From positions 1 through 54,725 of the forward strand of contig JAZRZI010000023.1 in assembly GCA_045601325.1 (NCBI GenBank): DNA of 54,725 nt, read 5' to 3'. Shown here one piece after another: positions 32,574 through 41,503 of this stretch. The translations under genes and the position numbers were made by a program. Numbering within the stretch: the first letter of the stretch is position 1; each line of letters begins with the position of its first letter. The notes beneath the pieces are model-generated. The model saw only the letters and a list, made by a program, of their open reading frames with translations. It had not been told where the DNA came from and did no database searches. The stretch comes from JAZRZI01 sp045601325. Its GTDB lineage: Bacteria; Bacillota_I; Bacilli_A; RFN20; CAG-826.

Positions 32574-33482
32574 ATGTCCATTTTCAGAAAAAGAACTTCA
32601 TTAACAGAAAATATAACTTATATGGCCTTGATGGCGTCCATCAATGTCGTGTTTGTTTTAATATCCACTTTAGTGCCTGTCTTATTATTTTTATTAGTGT
32701 TCCTTCTTCCTTTAACCAGTGCAATCGTTACTGTGTTTTGTAAGAAAAGATACTATCCTATATACGCGATTGTAACTGTTAGTTTATGCATGATTGTGAC
32801 GATGTGGAATATTGGAGATACATTCTATTATGTCATCCCTTCACTTTTCACTGGTTTCTTATTTGGGGTGTTATTTTCTAAAAAGATTTCTGTCTCATCA
32901 TTAATTTTATTGACAACATTTGTCCAAGTACTTCTAAGCTATGGATGTATCTTTATATTCGAAATATTAACAGAACGTAACTTCCTAAATGATATGACAT
33001 CAATCATAGGCTTAAGCAATTATCTATATCTCAGTTATATAAAGAGCATTTTCTTATTTGGAATATCTTTAATTCAAACTATTTTTAGCTTCGCGGTTAT
33101 AAACGAAGAACTTCCTAAATTTGGTGAAGATTATGTTGATAACCCTAAAGAAGGTTTAATTAATGGGATTTCTATAATAGCTTTATCAGCATTGACATTA
33201 ACATTTGCTTTCTTCTATGGTGAACTATCTTATTTATTCATGTTATCTTCATTGCTAATTGGAATTAATGAATTCGTATCTATAATGGCGGGTAAAAACA
33301 CTAGACTAATAATTGCCACTATTGTTACTACTATCGTGGCATTCTTTGTGTTTTCAATAACCTATAGTTCAATAGAGGCTCCTAAAGGTTTGTTGATGAT
33401 AGGAATAGTTCCATTATCAAATTCGATAATTGTTTTAGTGAATTATTTCATAAAACAAAGAAATAAAGTTATAATTAAATAG
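32574..33482 (+). CDS. Polytopic membrane protein, YybS/DUF2232 or ECF-S-like
   Basis: A 302-residue membrane protein with eight or nine hydrophobic segments and short polar loops. There is one longer cytoplasmic loop (NEELPKFGEDYVDNPKEGLI) in the middle. The N-terminus LTENITYMALMASINVVFVLI resembles the start of ECF-transporter S components and of YybS/DUF2232 proteins, but no ligand motif is evident. TAAAAT lies exactly 6 nt before the ATG and no Shine-Dalgarno is seen, so the mRNA is probably leaderless. It is followed after 4 nt by the 33487 gene and is the first of three membrane genes. Confidence 0.6.
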   Translation: MSIFRKRTSLTENITYMALMASINVVFVLISTLVPVLLFLLVFLLPLTSAIVTVFCKKRYYPIYAIVTVSLCMIVTMWNIGDTFYYVIPSLFTGFLFGVLFSKKISVSSLILLTTFVQVLLSYGCIFIFEILTERNFLNDMTSIIGLSNYLYLSYIKSIFLFGISLIQTIFSFAVINEELPKFGEDYVDNPKEGLINGISIIALSALTLTFAFFYGELSYLFMLSSLLIGINEFVSIMAGKNTRLIIATIVTTIVAFFVFSITYSSIEAPKGLLMIGIVPLSNSIIVLVNYFIKQRNKVIIK

Positions 33483-33486
33483 GCTT

Positions 33487-34089
33487 ATGGTTAAATTCTT
33501 TAAAGGTTTCGGAAAAGGCATTCTATATCTATTCGTACTACCATTTTGTTTAGTGTTTTTAACACTATTTGGAATAGCAGGAATATTTATGGTTATTTTC
33601 TTATTCGTTAAATCAATTGTTTTATTCTTCCAAGGTCGTTCTTTAAATATTGAATTGCCAGAAGATGAACAAGCTAAACGCATAATGATTAGAGAGTCCG
33701 CGGTTGTTGATCCAGTAATAGATACTAATCCAGCTCCTAGTCAATCTCCTGCACCAAGTCAATCATATCAAGAGAGTTTATATCAAGCTACATTCGCAGA
33801 AGGGCTAATCCAACCATCTCCTGAATCATATCAATATCAACAATCAACGAGAGAAGAAAAGGTTGAAGAAACTAATGAAGTAAAAGTTGAAGAACCAGTA
33901 ATAGAAGAACAAAAAGAAGTTGCTGAAGTTATCATCAATAATGAAGCTGAAGAAATCGCACCTTCAGATCATATTGATGAAATATCTATAACAGATCAAT
34001 ACGTTCCACGCACTCCAAAACAGCAAGAGTACGTAGAAGATACTTTAAATAACAACAACGATGATGACGATATAGACATCAATTTTTAA
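33487..34089 (+). CDS. Membrane-anchored protein with a long acidic disordered tail
   Basis: A 200-residue protein. Residues 1-50 hold one long or two closely packed hydrophobic helices (ILYLFVLPFCLVFLTLFGIAGIF, then MVIFLFV). Residues about 60-200 are low-complexity and acidic, rich in Pro, Gln, Ser and Glu (PAPSQSPAPSQS, EEKVEETNEVKVEEPVIEE), ending DDDDIDINF. No enzyme motif is seen. The acidic tail is probably cytoplasmic or a protein-interaction tail. It is the middle gene of a three-gene membrane unit. Its function is unknown. Confidence 0.65.
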   Translation: MVKFFKGFGKGILYLFVLPFCLVFLTLFGIAGIFMVIFLFVKSIVLFFQGRSLNIELPEDEQAKRIMIRESAVVDPVIDTNPAPSQSPAPSQSYQESLYQATFAEGLIQPSPESYQYQQSTREEKVEETNEVKVEEPVIEEQKEVAEVIINNEAEEIAPSDHIDEISITDQYVPRTPKQQEYVEDTLNNNNDDDDIDINF

Positions 34090-34106
34090 GCTAGAAAGGA
34101 GGCAAT

Positions 34107-34856
34107 ATGAATATATTATTACAATTAAGTGAAAACGATAAAAGATTCCTATTTGTCATCCTTTTAGTGTTTATTTTAGTCTTCGTTCTTATCGGTTATA
34201 TCGGCATGCTCATAGTAAGAGTGATGAAACGCCAAGGCAAGAAACTAGATAGTTATGTCGCTCCTGTTGTGAAATTAAAAGTCATCACCGATAAAAAGAA
34301 ATTCAAAAAATACGCTAGAAAGAAAAACTGGATTATATTTTATAAGCAAGCCCGTATTCCAGTCCTCATCTTATTAGTGGGTGTATTAATCTTAATCGTT
34401 AGAAATGCTATCGTAGGTAACTTTGCCTATAATCCATTCCATCAACCATATTGGGTGGATACAGGCTTTGTGGATGACTTAGGTAATCCAATAATGGAAT
34501 TGCATAGTAAGTCATTCTCTTCTTTATTATGGATATGGGAATGGAAGATAGTCATAAAAGAAGGAACATTATCTATTCCTCCAATCAAATGCATTCATAA
34601 CCCTGAATTTGTCCCAGAAGCTATACCATCTTATTTATTTGTTCTTAGCTTATTAGTGGGTGGTTTATGGTATTTATACACAGTTCAAGCATTCATCGCT
34701 AGAGAAATAAGAATAAGAAAATTAAGCGATACAGTGTTCTCTATTAACTTAGATAATTACAGTCAAATAGATGACACAGCAAATAGTTTAAATCAACAAG
34801 TTAATCAAAATCCAAATCCACAAAATCCAAGCGATATAAATAATATCAATCTATAA
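34107..34856 (+). CDS. Hypothetical membrane protein
   Basis: A 249-residue protein with three transmembrane helices (about residues 14-38, 85-105, 180-200). A basic linker (KKKFKKYARKKN) follows the first. An extracytoplasmic loop with Trp-rich sequence (LLWIWEWKIVIK) follows the second. An Asn/Gln-rich tail (NQQVNQNPNPQNPS) closes it. AGAAAGGAGG precedes the ATG. It is the last gene of the 32574-34856 unit and is followed by a terminator. No family is recognised. Confidence 0.65.
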   Translation: MNILLQLSENDKRFLFVILLVFILVFVLIGYIGMLIVRVMKRQGKKLDSYVAPVVKLKVITDKKKFKKYARKKNWIIFYKQARIPVLILLVGVLILIVRNAIVGNFAYNPFHQPYWVDTGFVDDLGNPIMELHSKSFSSLLWIWEWKIVIKEGTLSIPPIKCIHNPEFVPEAIPSYLFVLSLLVGGLWYLYTVQAFIAREIRIRKLSDTVFSINLDNYSQIDDTANSLNQQVNQNPNPQNPSDINNINL

Positions 34857-34860
34857 GAAA

Positions 34861-34886
34861 AGTCCTGTAAAGCAGGACTCTTTTAT
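34861..34886. terminator. Terminator between convergent units
   Basis: AGTCCTG/CAGGACT stem with a 5-nt loop, then CTTTTATTT. The A-rich 5' side may also serve the convergent 34883-35035 gene. Confidence 0.75.
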
Positions 34887-35035
34887 TTGTCGGACATTGC
34901 TATCACCATTTGGAAGATAAGATAGCCAACAGTTAATATATCAAGTGCGATAAGCGCCCACAATAGACGTTTATTTCTTTTTGCCTTTCTTTCTTGCTCA
35001 CCAGCAACATTAGGAGTTAATTGTTCTTCTGACAT
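34883..35035 (-). CDS. Small single-pass membrane protein
   Basis: A 50-residue protein beginning MSEEQLTPNVAGEQERKAKR. A basic stretch is followed by one transmembrane helix (LLWALIALDILTVGYLIFQM) and a short tail. AGGTG lies 6 nt before the ATG, which is 8 nt after the asnS stop codon, so it is probably co-transcribed with asnS. It has a stop-transfer layout with the charged N-terminus inside. No family is recognised. Clean coding character and spacing support a real small gene. Confidence 0.6.
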   Translation of the reverse strand: MSEEQLTPNVAGEQERKAKRNKRLLWALIALDILTVGYLIFQMVIAMSDK

Positions 35036-35043
35036 AAACGCAC

Positions 35044-36435
35044 CTAGTATTTGATTTGATTAGATGTACGTGGATAAGGTTGAACATCTCTAATGTTTTG
35101 CATACCTGTGATGTACATGAGCATACGATCAAAGCCAATACCGAAACCAGAGTGACGGCATCCACCATATCTACGAGTATCTAAGTACCAGTTTAGTTCT
35201 TCGGCGATTCCAAGCTCATCCATTTTGGCTTTTAATAAGTCATAACGTTCTTCTCTTTGACTGCCACCGACAAGTTCACCAACTCCTGGCACTAATAAGT
35301 CACATGCCGCAACTGTTTTACCATCATCATTTTGACGCATATAGAATGCTTTGATTTCTTTTGGATAATCAATTAAGAATAATGGTCCTTTTACCACTTG
35401 TTCAGTTATATATCTTTCATGTTCACTTTGTAAATCCATACCCCATTCAATGTTGTTGTTTTCAAAGACATGACCGTTATTGACGGCTTCTTTCAGTAAT
35501 TCAATACCTTCTGTATAGGTCATCTTTTTGAATTCACTGCTAGTGACATGATGTAATCTTTCTAACAATGTTTTATCAATCATATCGTTGAAGAATTTCA
35601 TTTCTTCAGGGCATGCTGTTTCAACATATTCAATGCAGAATTTAATGCAATCTTCAATTAAATTCATATTATCAGATAAATCTGCAAATGCGATTTCAGG
35701 TTCAACCATCCAGAATTCACTAGCGTGTCTAACTGTATTAGAATGTTCCGCTCTAAAGACAGGTCCAAATGTATAAACATCTCTAAATGCTAATGCAAAT
35801 GGTTCAACGTGTAATTGGCCAGTAACAGTTAAATTAACTTTGTGGCCATAGAATTCAAATGGATCTTTTGTGTCGTGAGTTGTGACATCAAAAACGTTAC
35901 CCGCACCTTCACCATCGTTAGTGGTAATTTCAGGTGTGTGCACATAAATGAATCCTCTTGATTGGAAGAACTCATGAATAGCCATAGATAAAACACTTCT
36001 AACTCTATAGACAGCTTGGAATGTATTTGCTCTAGGACGAATATGAGCAATTTCTCTTAAGAATTCAAAACTATGTCTTTTCTTTTGAAGAGGATAGTCA
36101 TCAGCGACATCACCTTCAAGTTCACATTCTAAAACCAACACTTCAAAAGGTTGTTTATTTTCAGGTGTTAATTTAACTTCACCAACCACTCTAATAGCAG
36201 AGCCAGTTCTTAAAGCAGTTAATACATCATAGTTTGCGGATTCTTTGTTATAAACGAGTTGAACATTCTTAAAATAAGTACCATCGTTGAATTCAATAAA
36301 TCCAATTGAACCATTGTCACGATTGGTTCTTACCCATCCCTCTAATTCCACTACATTAGTAGCAGCTAATTCTTCTTCGTCATTATTAATTACAATGTCG
36401 AATAAATCAAAGTTTGTCATTTTAATAGGTTCCAT
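35044..36435 (-). CDS. asnS: Asparagine--tRNA ligase
   Basis: A 463-residue class IIb synthetase charging tRNA(Asn). The N-terminal OB-fold anticodon-binding domain (about 25-115) includes ELEGWVRTNRDNGSIGFIEF. Class II motif 2 is VFRAEHSNTVRHASEFWMVE, and motif 3 is GFGIGFDRMLMYITGMQNIR followed by DVQPYPRT, ending IKY as in AsnRS. ITTNDGEGAGNVF and LTVTGQLHVE separate it from AspRS. Its presence means GatCAB is not needed for Asn-tRNA. GGAGG precedes the ATG and TATAAT lies upstream. Confidence 0.96.
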   Translation of the reverse strand: MEPIKMTNFDLFDIVINNDEEELAATNVVELEGWVRTNRDNGSIGFIEFNDGTYFKNVQLVYNKESANYDVLTALRTGSAIRVVGEVKLTPENKQPFEVLVLECELEGDVADDYPLQKKRHSFEFLREIAHIRPRANTFQAVYRVRSVLSMAIHEFFQSRGFIYVHTPEITTNDGEGAGNVFDVTTHDTKDPFEFYGHKVNLTVTGQLHVEPFALAFRDVYTFGPVFRAEHSNTVRHASEFWMVEPEIAFADLSDNMNLIEDCIKFCIEYVETACPEEMKFFNDMIDKTLLERLHHVTSSEFKKMTYTEGIELLKEAVNNGHVFENNNIEWGMDLQSEHERYITEQVVKGPLFLIDYPKEIKAFYMRQNDDGKTVAACDLLVPGVGELVGGSQREERYDLLKAKMDELGIAEELNWYLDTRRYGGCRHSGFGIGFDRMLMYITGMQNIRDVQPYPRTSNQIKY

Positions 36436-36482
36436 AAATTGCCTCCGTAAAATTAATTATACTCAATGATTTTTTTAAATCA

Positions 36483-37496
36483 TTAAAATTTATCGTAATC
36501 TTCAATACTCCAGTTAGGGTCAACGCCTAAATCAAGGCCTGCAAAAATCTTTCTTTCGTATAATCTTTCCGCAACTTTTGCAATCATAGCAGCGTTATCG
36601 GTACAGCACCACATAGGTGGAATATTAATCTTAATACCAAGAGCTTCCATTTCTCTTTTTATCTCACTTCTTAGAAATGAGTTAGCGGAAACTCCACCTG
36701 CTAATATAACTTCTTTAACGCCAAATTCTTGAGCAGCCTTAATAGCGCGTTCCACTACTAAACCAACTGCAACATCTTGGAATGATTTGCACATATTAGG
36801 AACATTAATCTCTTCACCTCTTTGCTCTAATTTATGAACAAGGTTGATGACATTAGTTTTAAGTCCTGAATATGATAAATCATATGTAGCTTCACCTCTT
36901 AAAGGTTTAGGCAAATCATAAGTGTGCTCACCAGTAGCCGCTAATCTATCAATAGGGATACCGCCAGGATAAGGTAATCCAAGAACTCTAGCGACCTTAT
37001 CATAGCATTCACCAATCGCATCATCTCTAGTCTCACCAATAATCTTAAATTTAAGGTGATCTTCCATGATAACTAGTTCACTATTACCACCACTAACAAC
37101 GACTGCTAATAATGGAAATTGCAAGGTATCTACATATTCATTTGCGTATATGTGTCCAGTTAAGTGATGAACTGGAATAAGAGGCTTTTTATATAGCATT
37201 GCTAGTGTTTTCGCGCATTGTAAACCTACGTGTAACGCACCGATTAAGCCAGGTCCACGAGTTACTGCAAATGCATCGATATCCTCTAATTTAATATTAG
37301 CTTGTTCAAGAGCTTCAGTTAAAACTACACCGATATTCTCAGCGTGTAAGCGTGATGCTATTTCAGGCATAACGCCACCATATTTTCTATGTACTTCGAT
37401 TTGAGTAGAGACAACATTAGAAAGAAGTTCGCCATTACGAGTAATAGCAACGGATGTTTCATCGCAACTAGATTCTATAGCAAGTATAACTGCCAT
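36483..37496 (-). CDS. tsaD: tRNA N6-threonylcarbamoyladenosine synthase subunit TsaD
   Basis: A 337-residue TsaD, which transfers threonylcarbamoyl from TC-AMP to A37 of ANN-decoding tRNAs. The start is AIESSCDETSVAITRNGELL. The metal-binding HHLTGHIYANE (about residues 108-118), VSGGNSEL, GECYDKVARVLGLPYPGG, and ILAGGVSANSFLR with the later metal Asp in CTDNAAMIA are all present. It is full length. It abuts rimI and belongs to the tsaE-tsaB-rimI-tsaD unit, which also encodes its partners TsaB and TsaE. Confidence 0.97.
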   Translation of the reverse strand: MAVILAIESSCDETSVAITRNGELLSNVVSTQIEVHRKYGGVMPEIASRLHAENIGVVLTEALEQANIKLEDIDAFAVTRGPGLIGALHVGLQCAKTLAMLYKKPLIPVHHLTGHIYANEYVDTLQFPLLAVVVSGGNSELVIMEDHLKFKIIGETRDDAIGECYDKVARVLGLPYPGGIPIDRLAATGEHTYDLPKPLRGEATYDLSYSGLKTNVINLVHKLEQRGEEINVPNMCKSFQDVAVGLVVERAIKAAQEFGVKEVILAGGVSANSFLRSEIKREMEALGIKINIPPMWCCTDNAAMIAKVAERLYERKIFAGLDLGVDPNWSIEDYDKF

Positions 37497-37949
37497 TTAC
37501 ATTTCCACCTTTCTAATCATGTAATAAGCGTCATCACCATTTGTGTAATAATGAGGCTTAACAAGAATGTTTTCAAAATTGTGTTTCTTATATAAGTTGA
37601 TAGCTTTGGAATTATTCACTCTAACTTCCAAAGTGATAAATTCTACTTTCTTAGCATGGCAATCGCTAATCATTTCATCCATTAGCATATCCGCTAGATG
37701 TTGTTTTTGATAATCTGGATGAACTGCAATTTGAGCTAGTGTTGCAGAGTCAAAGGTATGCCAATAATCAATAAAACCAATGACTTTATTTTGATATTCA
37801 AGAACATAGAATACGCTCACAGGGTTTTCATTAAGTTCATAAGCGATACCTTTTTCATTCCACGGAGCAAGAAAACAAAGTTTTTCTATTTCTAACAAGC
37901 TTTGAATATCTTCTTTTGTAGCGGGTCTAATATCAACTGAGTTAAGCAT
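37497..37949 (-). CDS. rimI: RimI-like ribosomal-protein N-acetyltransferase
   Basis: A 150-residue GNAT protein. Motif A is IAVHPDYQKQHLADMLMDEM (Q/R-x-x-x-A region), followed by FITLEVRVNNSKAINLYKKH and NFE. The N-terminus EIEKLCFLAPWNEKGI is typical of RimI. Members acetylate the N-terminus of ribosomal protein S18 in enterobacteria, with broader targets elsewhere. It sits between tsaB and tsaD, its usual place in Firmicutes, separated from tsaB by 1 nt and touching tsaD. Confidence 0.92.
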   Translation of the reverse strand: MLNSVDIRPATKEDIQSLLEIEKLCFLAPWNEKGIAYELNENPVSVFYVLEYQNKVIGFIDYWHTFDSATLAQIAVHPDYQKQHLADMLMDEMISDCHAKKVEFITLEVRVNNSKAINLYKKHNFENILVKPHYYTNGDDAYYMIRKVEM

Positions 37950-37950
37950 A

Positions 37951-38538
37951 TTAGTCCTTCATATAAACAGGGGATAATGCTAAAGGATTTTCAATTTCTT
38001 TAAGATTATCTTTAATTAAGAATATTTGTTTAACTAAGTCAGTAACTTTACCTTCAATACCTAAATACTTAGTATTACCACATACGGAATAATTAGGATT
38101 ATCTTTGATATAGTTAAGAACTTGTTCATTAGTCATAATGCAATCATTTAATAAGCATTTATCACTATGATAAACACCAATATAGGAACGACTACTTCTT
38201 GCGTTTATTAAACAAATAGATGGATTATTATCGTCTTTAAGAGCTTGCAAAGATGAAAACGGATATACTTTGCATTTAAGTGCCGCTGCTAAAGTCTTTG
38301 CGATGGTAACAGCAATACGCACACCTGTGTAGCTGCCAGGTCCAAGAGCAACATAAACACTTTCAATGTTGTCATTATTAATGGAATATTTTTCTAATAA
38401 CGCATTGATTTCTGGAATCATATGTTCTGATTGAGCTTGCCAACACTCATATGAAACAGAATCAAATATTTCCTCTTCGTTTATTAAGCCAACAGATAGA
38501 AGAGTTGTAGAAGAATCTAAAACTAAAGAATATTTCAT
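37951..38538 (-). CDS. tsaB: t6A biosynthesis subunit TsaB
   Basis: A 195-residue ASKHA-fold partner of TsaD. The family block ALGPGSYTGVRIAVTIAKTL (about residues 65-84) and the N-terminal DSSTTLLSVGL are present. It lacks the metal-site histidines of TsaD, as expected. It is slightly shorter than the about 230 residues of many homologues, with a reduced C-terminal lobe. The start overlaps the tsaE stop by 4 nt. Confidence 0.93.
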   Translation of the reverse strand: MKYSLVLDSSTTLLSVGLINEEEIFDSVSYECWQAQSEHMIPEINALLEKYSINNDNIESVYVALGPGSYTGVRIAVTIAKTLAAALKCKVYPFSSLQALKDDNNPSICLINARSSRSYIGVYHSDKCLLNDCIMTNEQVLNYIKDNPNYSVCGNTKYLGIEGKVTDLVKQIFLIKDNLKEIENPLALSPVYMKD

Positions 38539-38981
38539 TTCAAAGCCTCTATTAATTTTTGATTTTCAGTTTTAATGGTGATTTTACGTTCGTTTTCACC
38601 AAGATTGTTAATTGTAAAACTAATCGCATCACTAGGAATAAGCTTCTTAACATACATAGGCCATTCAATAACAGTGATACCAGTTTCATAACCGATATAT
38701 TCATCCAATCCAATATCTGTATCGATATCAGCAAGACGATAAGCATCTATATGCACTAAAGGCTTATTTCCCTTTAAATAGATTTTCATAATATTGAAAG
38801 TTGGTGATTGAACAACTTCATTAATATTTAATCCTCTAGCAATACCTCTTACCATCGTGGTTTTACCAGCACCCAAGTCACCTTCAAATGTTAAAACTGC
38901 ACCATCAGGTAAAATATCTGCTAGTTTAATTCCAAGCGAAATTGTTTCTTCAGAAGAATGTGTAAAAATTGTAAGTTCCAT
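38535..38981 (-). CDS. tsaE: t6A biosynthesis ATPase TsaE
   Basis: A 148-residue P-loop ATPase that regulates the TsaBD complex. The Walker A motif is GDLGAGKT (residues 34-41), followed by TTMVRGIARGL, VQSPTFNI and HIDAYRL, and ITVIEWPMYV near the end. Length and motifs are standard. It is the first gene of the t6A unit. The DUF402 gene ends 5 nt upstream, so transcription may come from further upstream. Confidence 0.95.
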   Translation of the reverse strand: MELTIFTHSSEETISLGIKLADILPDGAVLTFEGDLGAGKTTMVRGIARGLNINEVVQSPTFNIMKIYLKGNKPLVHIDAYRLADIDTDIGLDEYIGYETGITVIEWPMYVKKLIPSDAISFTINNLGENERKITIKTENQKLIEALK

Positions 38982-38986
38982 AATAT

Positions 38987-39517
38987 TTACTCTTTATTAG
39001 TCATCGATAAATACTTATCGTAATATTCTTTAATCTTAGAATCATCAAATGGATATTGCTTTGATTTCATCAATTTCATGATTTCGTTAGTTTGATACTT
39101 TAAAACAATATCAAGTTCATTACTGTAGTTATACAAGCTCTTATGATGAGCATATTCTTTTTCATCTAAAATGCGAATGTTGCCATCAGGGAATAGCTTT
39201 GTATCCAAATCATAATCAATATATTTAATATTCTCCATTTCCACTAAAGAAGGAGAAGCAATATTACAGTAATAACAAATACCATCAGGCTTAATCATGC
39301 AAATGACATTCCACCATTCTTTTTTAGAGAAGATAGTGACGGCAGGTTCTTTAGTAAACCAGCGCCTTCCATTTGCTTCAATAACTTTAGCTTTCTTAGT
39401 GGCGACAATAATAAAATCATCATCGTTGTAGACGACTAAACCACGATCCCAACATCTATGGATCTTGCCATCGTGTTTATAACATTGAATGCCTAACCAT
39501 CTACCCACTAAATTCAT
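38987..39517 (-). CDS. ntdP: DUF402-family nucleoside tri-/diphosphatase (NtdP-like)
   Basis: A 176-residue DUF402 protein. Family blocks are WDRGLVVYNDDDFIIVA, EPAVTIFSKKEWWNVICMI, DGICYYCNIASPSLVE, and YIDYDLDTKLFPDGNIRILD with conserved Asp and Glu residues that bind divalent metal. Firmicute homologues (B. subtilis YgaC, S. aureus Sa1684) hydrolyse NTPs and NDPs. Length matches. It precedes tsaE by 5 nt and follows the DUF3137 gene by 2 nt, so all appear to be in one unit. Confidence 0.85.
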   Translation of the reverse strand: MNLVGRWLGIQCYKHDGKIHRCWDRGLVVYNDDDFIIVATKKAKVIEANGRRWFTKEPAVTIFSKKEWWNVICMIKPDGICYYCNIASPSLVEMENIKYIDYDLDTKLFPDGNIRILDEKEYAHHKSLYNYSNELDIVLKYQTNEIMKLMKSKQYPFDDSKIKEYYDKYLSMTNKE

Positions 39518-39519
39518 AA

Positions 39520-40518
39520 TTATTCCTTAATTGAATCCTTAAATGCTGCAAAAACAGTGTGCAAATCACCATTAAATTGTTCTACACCACTGTTATCAAA
39601 TTTAGAGGCAAAAGGCAATGTGATTGCAATATCATCATAAGACAAATAACAAATAGTTTTGCCGGCCCAAATAGCGACAGTGAACGCTAAAAGGTGATCC
39701 TTAACTTGAACTTTTTCTAATAGTGAAACAAACTTAGTACCTAAGTCTTCTTTATATTTTGCGTCTTTAGGACCATATAATTTTGTACTTTCATTTTCAT
39801 ATAAAAGTTCTAAATCATCTATTGCATCTGGTGTATCAGTAGCGACACTACCTTGTTTGACTAATAAATATCTGCCTTCAAAGTGGAAATCATTAGGTAA
39901 GAAAATAATCTTTCCAACAAAGTTAGTGATTTGACTTCTCTTAACTGTTTCTTTATAAATTCCAACTTCAGCAACCTTAAAAGTTCTATCAAGGTATTTA
40001 CCATTGATAACATTTCTAGAAACAACGCTTTCAATTTTCTTGTAAACCCCATCAGCATATATTTCATTTAAATCAATCTTTTCAGCGGAATCATATGTAG
40101 CCACGCTAAATTCAGTATTTTTAAATAAATATGCATTGATAGCAGTGTAACTAGTTGCGATATAAGATTTAAAATCTGGTCTAGCTATTCTTTTATTAAT
40201 AATAGATAACACTATCAAAATAATAATTGCTAAACCAACAAATACCCATACCAAATAGGACATCCAACCAAATTGTTCTTTATTCTTATCAGAAATAACC
40301 GCAAAAACTAAACAAAGAATGCAGCAAAAAGAAATAATGCCCATTCCTAAGCCAGCTCTTTTATTAGAACGTTTTTGACAAGCAGATAAGCCCTCGCGTT
40401 CAGTTTCTACGACATCGTAATAATTTTTATCGTTTTTATATGTTTTTAAATCTGTAAAAGTTGAAGGTTTTTCATCTTCAATTTTAAGTTCAGTGTTGTT
40501 ATTTAAATTCTCTTCCAT
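39520..40518 (-). CDS. DUF3137-like membrane protein
   Basis: A 332-residue protein starting MEENLNNNTE; GAGAGGTG lies 3 nt before the ATG. Two transmembrane helices (about 58-76 and 88-108) follow an acidic cytoplasmic N-terminus. The remaining 220 residues form a soluble beta-rich domain (FVGKIIFLPNDFHFEGRYLL, VKDHLLAFTVAIWAGKTICY) as in DUF3137 proteins. The family function is unknown. It lies between thiT and ntdP on the same strand. Confidence 0.65.
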   Translation of the reverse strand: MEENLNNNTELKIEDEKPSTFTDLKTYKNDKNYYDVVETEREGLSACQKRSNKRAGLGMGIISFCCILCLVFAVISDKNKEQFGWMSYLVWVFVGLAIIILIVLSIINKRIARPDFKSYIATSYTAINAYLFKNTEFSVATYDSAEKIDLNEIYADGVYKKIESVVSRNVINGKYLDRTFKVAEVGIYKETVKRSQITNFVGKIIFLPNDFHFEGRYLLVKQGSVATDTPDAIDDLELLYENESTKLYGPKDAKYKEDLGTKFVSLLEKVQVKDHLLAFTVAIWAGKTICYLSYDDIAITLPFASKFDNSGVEQFNGDLHTVFAAFKDSIKE

Positions 40519-40568
40519 AAGCACCTCTCTAATTAATATATCATATTAAATTAGTAATGGTTAGTTTT

Positions 40569-41474
40569 TCATTGTTTTTTAGAAAGTTGAATTAATGGTT
40601 TTAATAAGATTTGTAATCCAATCAATAAAAACGCTCCTGAAGGAAGAACATAAATCGCATTATAGCTTAAAGATTCAAAGAAAGTAATTGGTTGATAATA
40701 AATGATTCCCGATAAAGTGTGAGACAAAATTCGTATAGTTAGAACTAACAAAGTAACCACCACAATTTGAATTCTTTTTAATGTCATTTTACCTTGTTTA
40801 TTTAATATAGATTTAGAAAATAGTCCAAATAATGACATAGAGCCAAAAGCTAATAAATAATCAAATGGATAAGTTACAAATCCATAAGGATCAATTAGGC
40901 AATCCAACACTCCAAATATTAACCCACAAGAGATAATTCCCTTAACGAATCCTTTTCTTAAACAAAGGGCCGCTAATGGTATCATGACAAATGAAATAGA
41001 GCCACCATTTTGTCCGATTTTAATCTTAAAAAACGGCATGTCTAAAACTATCGCTGCCGCCACAAAAATAGCAATCTCAACAATATCTTTAATTCCAAGA
41101 CTATTTTGATCCATTACTCTAATAAAAGAGAAAACTAGATTAACAAATATAATACCTATCATCGTAATACAAGAATTCGTTATATTAATCAAGTCTCTAT
41201 TAATTGAATGAATGTTATGAAGTAGCTCTGGAACTACGACAAAACAAATGGAAGATATAAGCAAAAAGAAGAAGACAAGATTAGAAAACTTTTTATTAAT
41301 TGAACCCAAAATTAATGCTAAAACAGCAAGTAAAACACCTACGATTTGTAATATGGATATAAAAATATAGTTATTAATTAAACACAAGTTAAGCCCATCT
41401 ATTATGAATGTCGGAAAGAATATCATCGCGACAAACATAGCAAGAGAGACTATATGAAGATTTCGAGTTTTCAT
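40569..41474 (-). CDS. thiT: ThiT-type thiamine ECF transporter S component with N-terminal extension
   Basis: A 301-residue membrane protein. The C-terminal about 175 residues are ThiT-like: GGSISFVMIPLAALCLRKGF, GVLDCLIDPYGFVTYPFDYL, and RILSHTLSGIIYY (thiamine-binding region). The N-terminal about 120 residues contain four extra helices (FVAMIFFPTFIIDGL, LLAVLALILGSI and others), unlike the usual about 200-residue ThiT. It binds thiamine and docks to the general ECF module (EcfA/A'/T), which is not in this window. A TPP riboswitch precedes it, confirming the thiamine link. The ATG directly follows the T tract of the riboswitch hairpin. Confidence 0.9.
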   Translation of the reverse strand: MKTRNLHIVSLAMFVAMIFFPTFIIDGLNLCLINNYIFISILQIVGVLLAVLALILGSINKKFSNLVFFFLLISSICFVVVPELLHNIHSINRDLINITNSCITMIGIIFVNLVFSFIRVMDQNSLGIKDIVEIAIFVAAAIVLDMPFFKIKIGQNGGSISFVMIPLAALCLRKGFVKGIISCGLIFGVLDCLIDPYGFVTYPFDYLLAFGSMSLFGLFSKSILNKQGKMTLKRIQIVVVTLLVLTIRILSHTLSGIIYYQPITFFESLSYNAIYVLPSGAFLLIGLQILLKPLIQLSKKQ

Positions 41475-41501
41475 AAAAAATTCCTCCCGCTAACGGAGGA
41501 A
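41475..41501 (-). promoter_or_regulatory. Riboswitch expression-platform hairpin (terminator overlapping the SD)
   Basis: Minus-strand TTCCTCC/GGAGGAA stem with a 7-nt loop followed by TTTTTT and immediately the thiT ATG. The 3' arm contains the Shine-Dalgarno (GGGAGGAA), so the same hairpin could end transcription and mask initiation. Confidence 0.8.
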
Positions 41502-41503
41502 AA

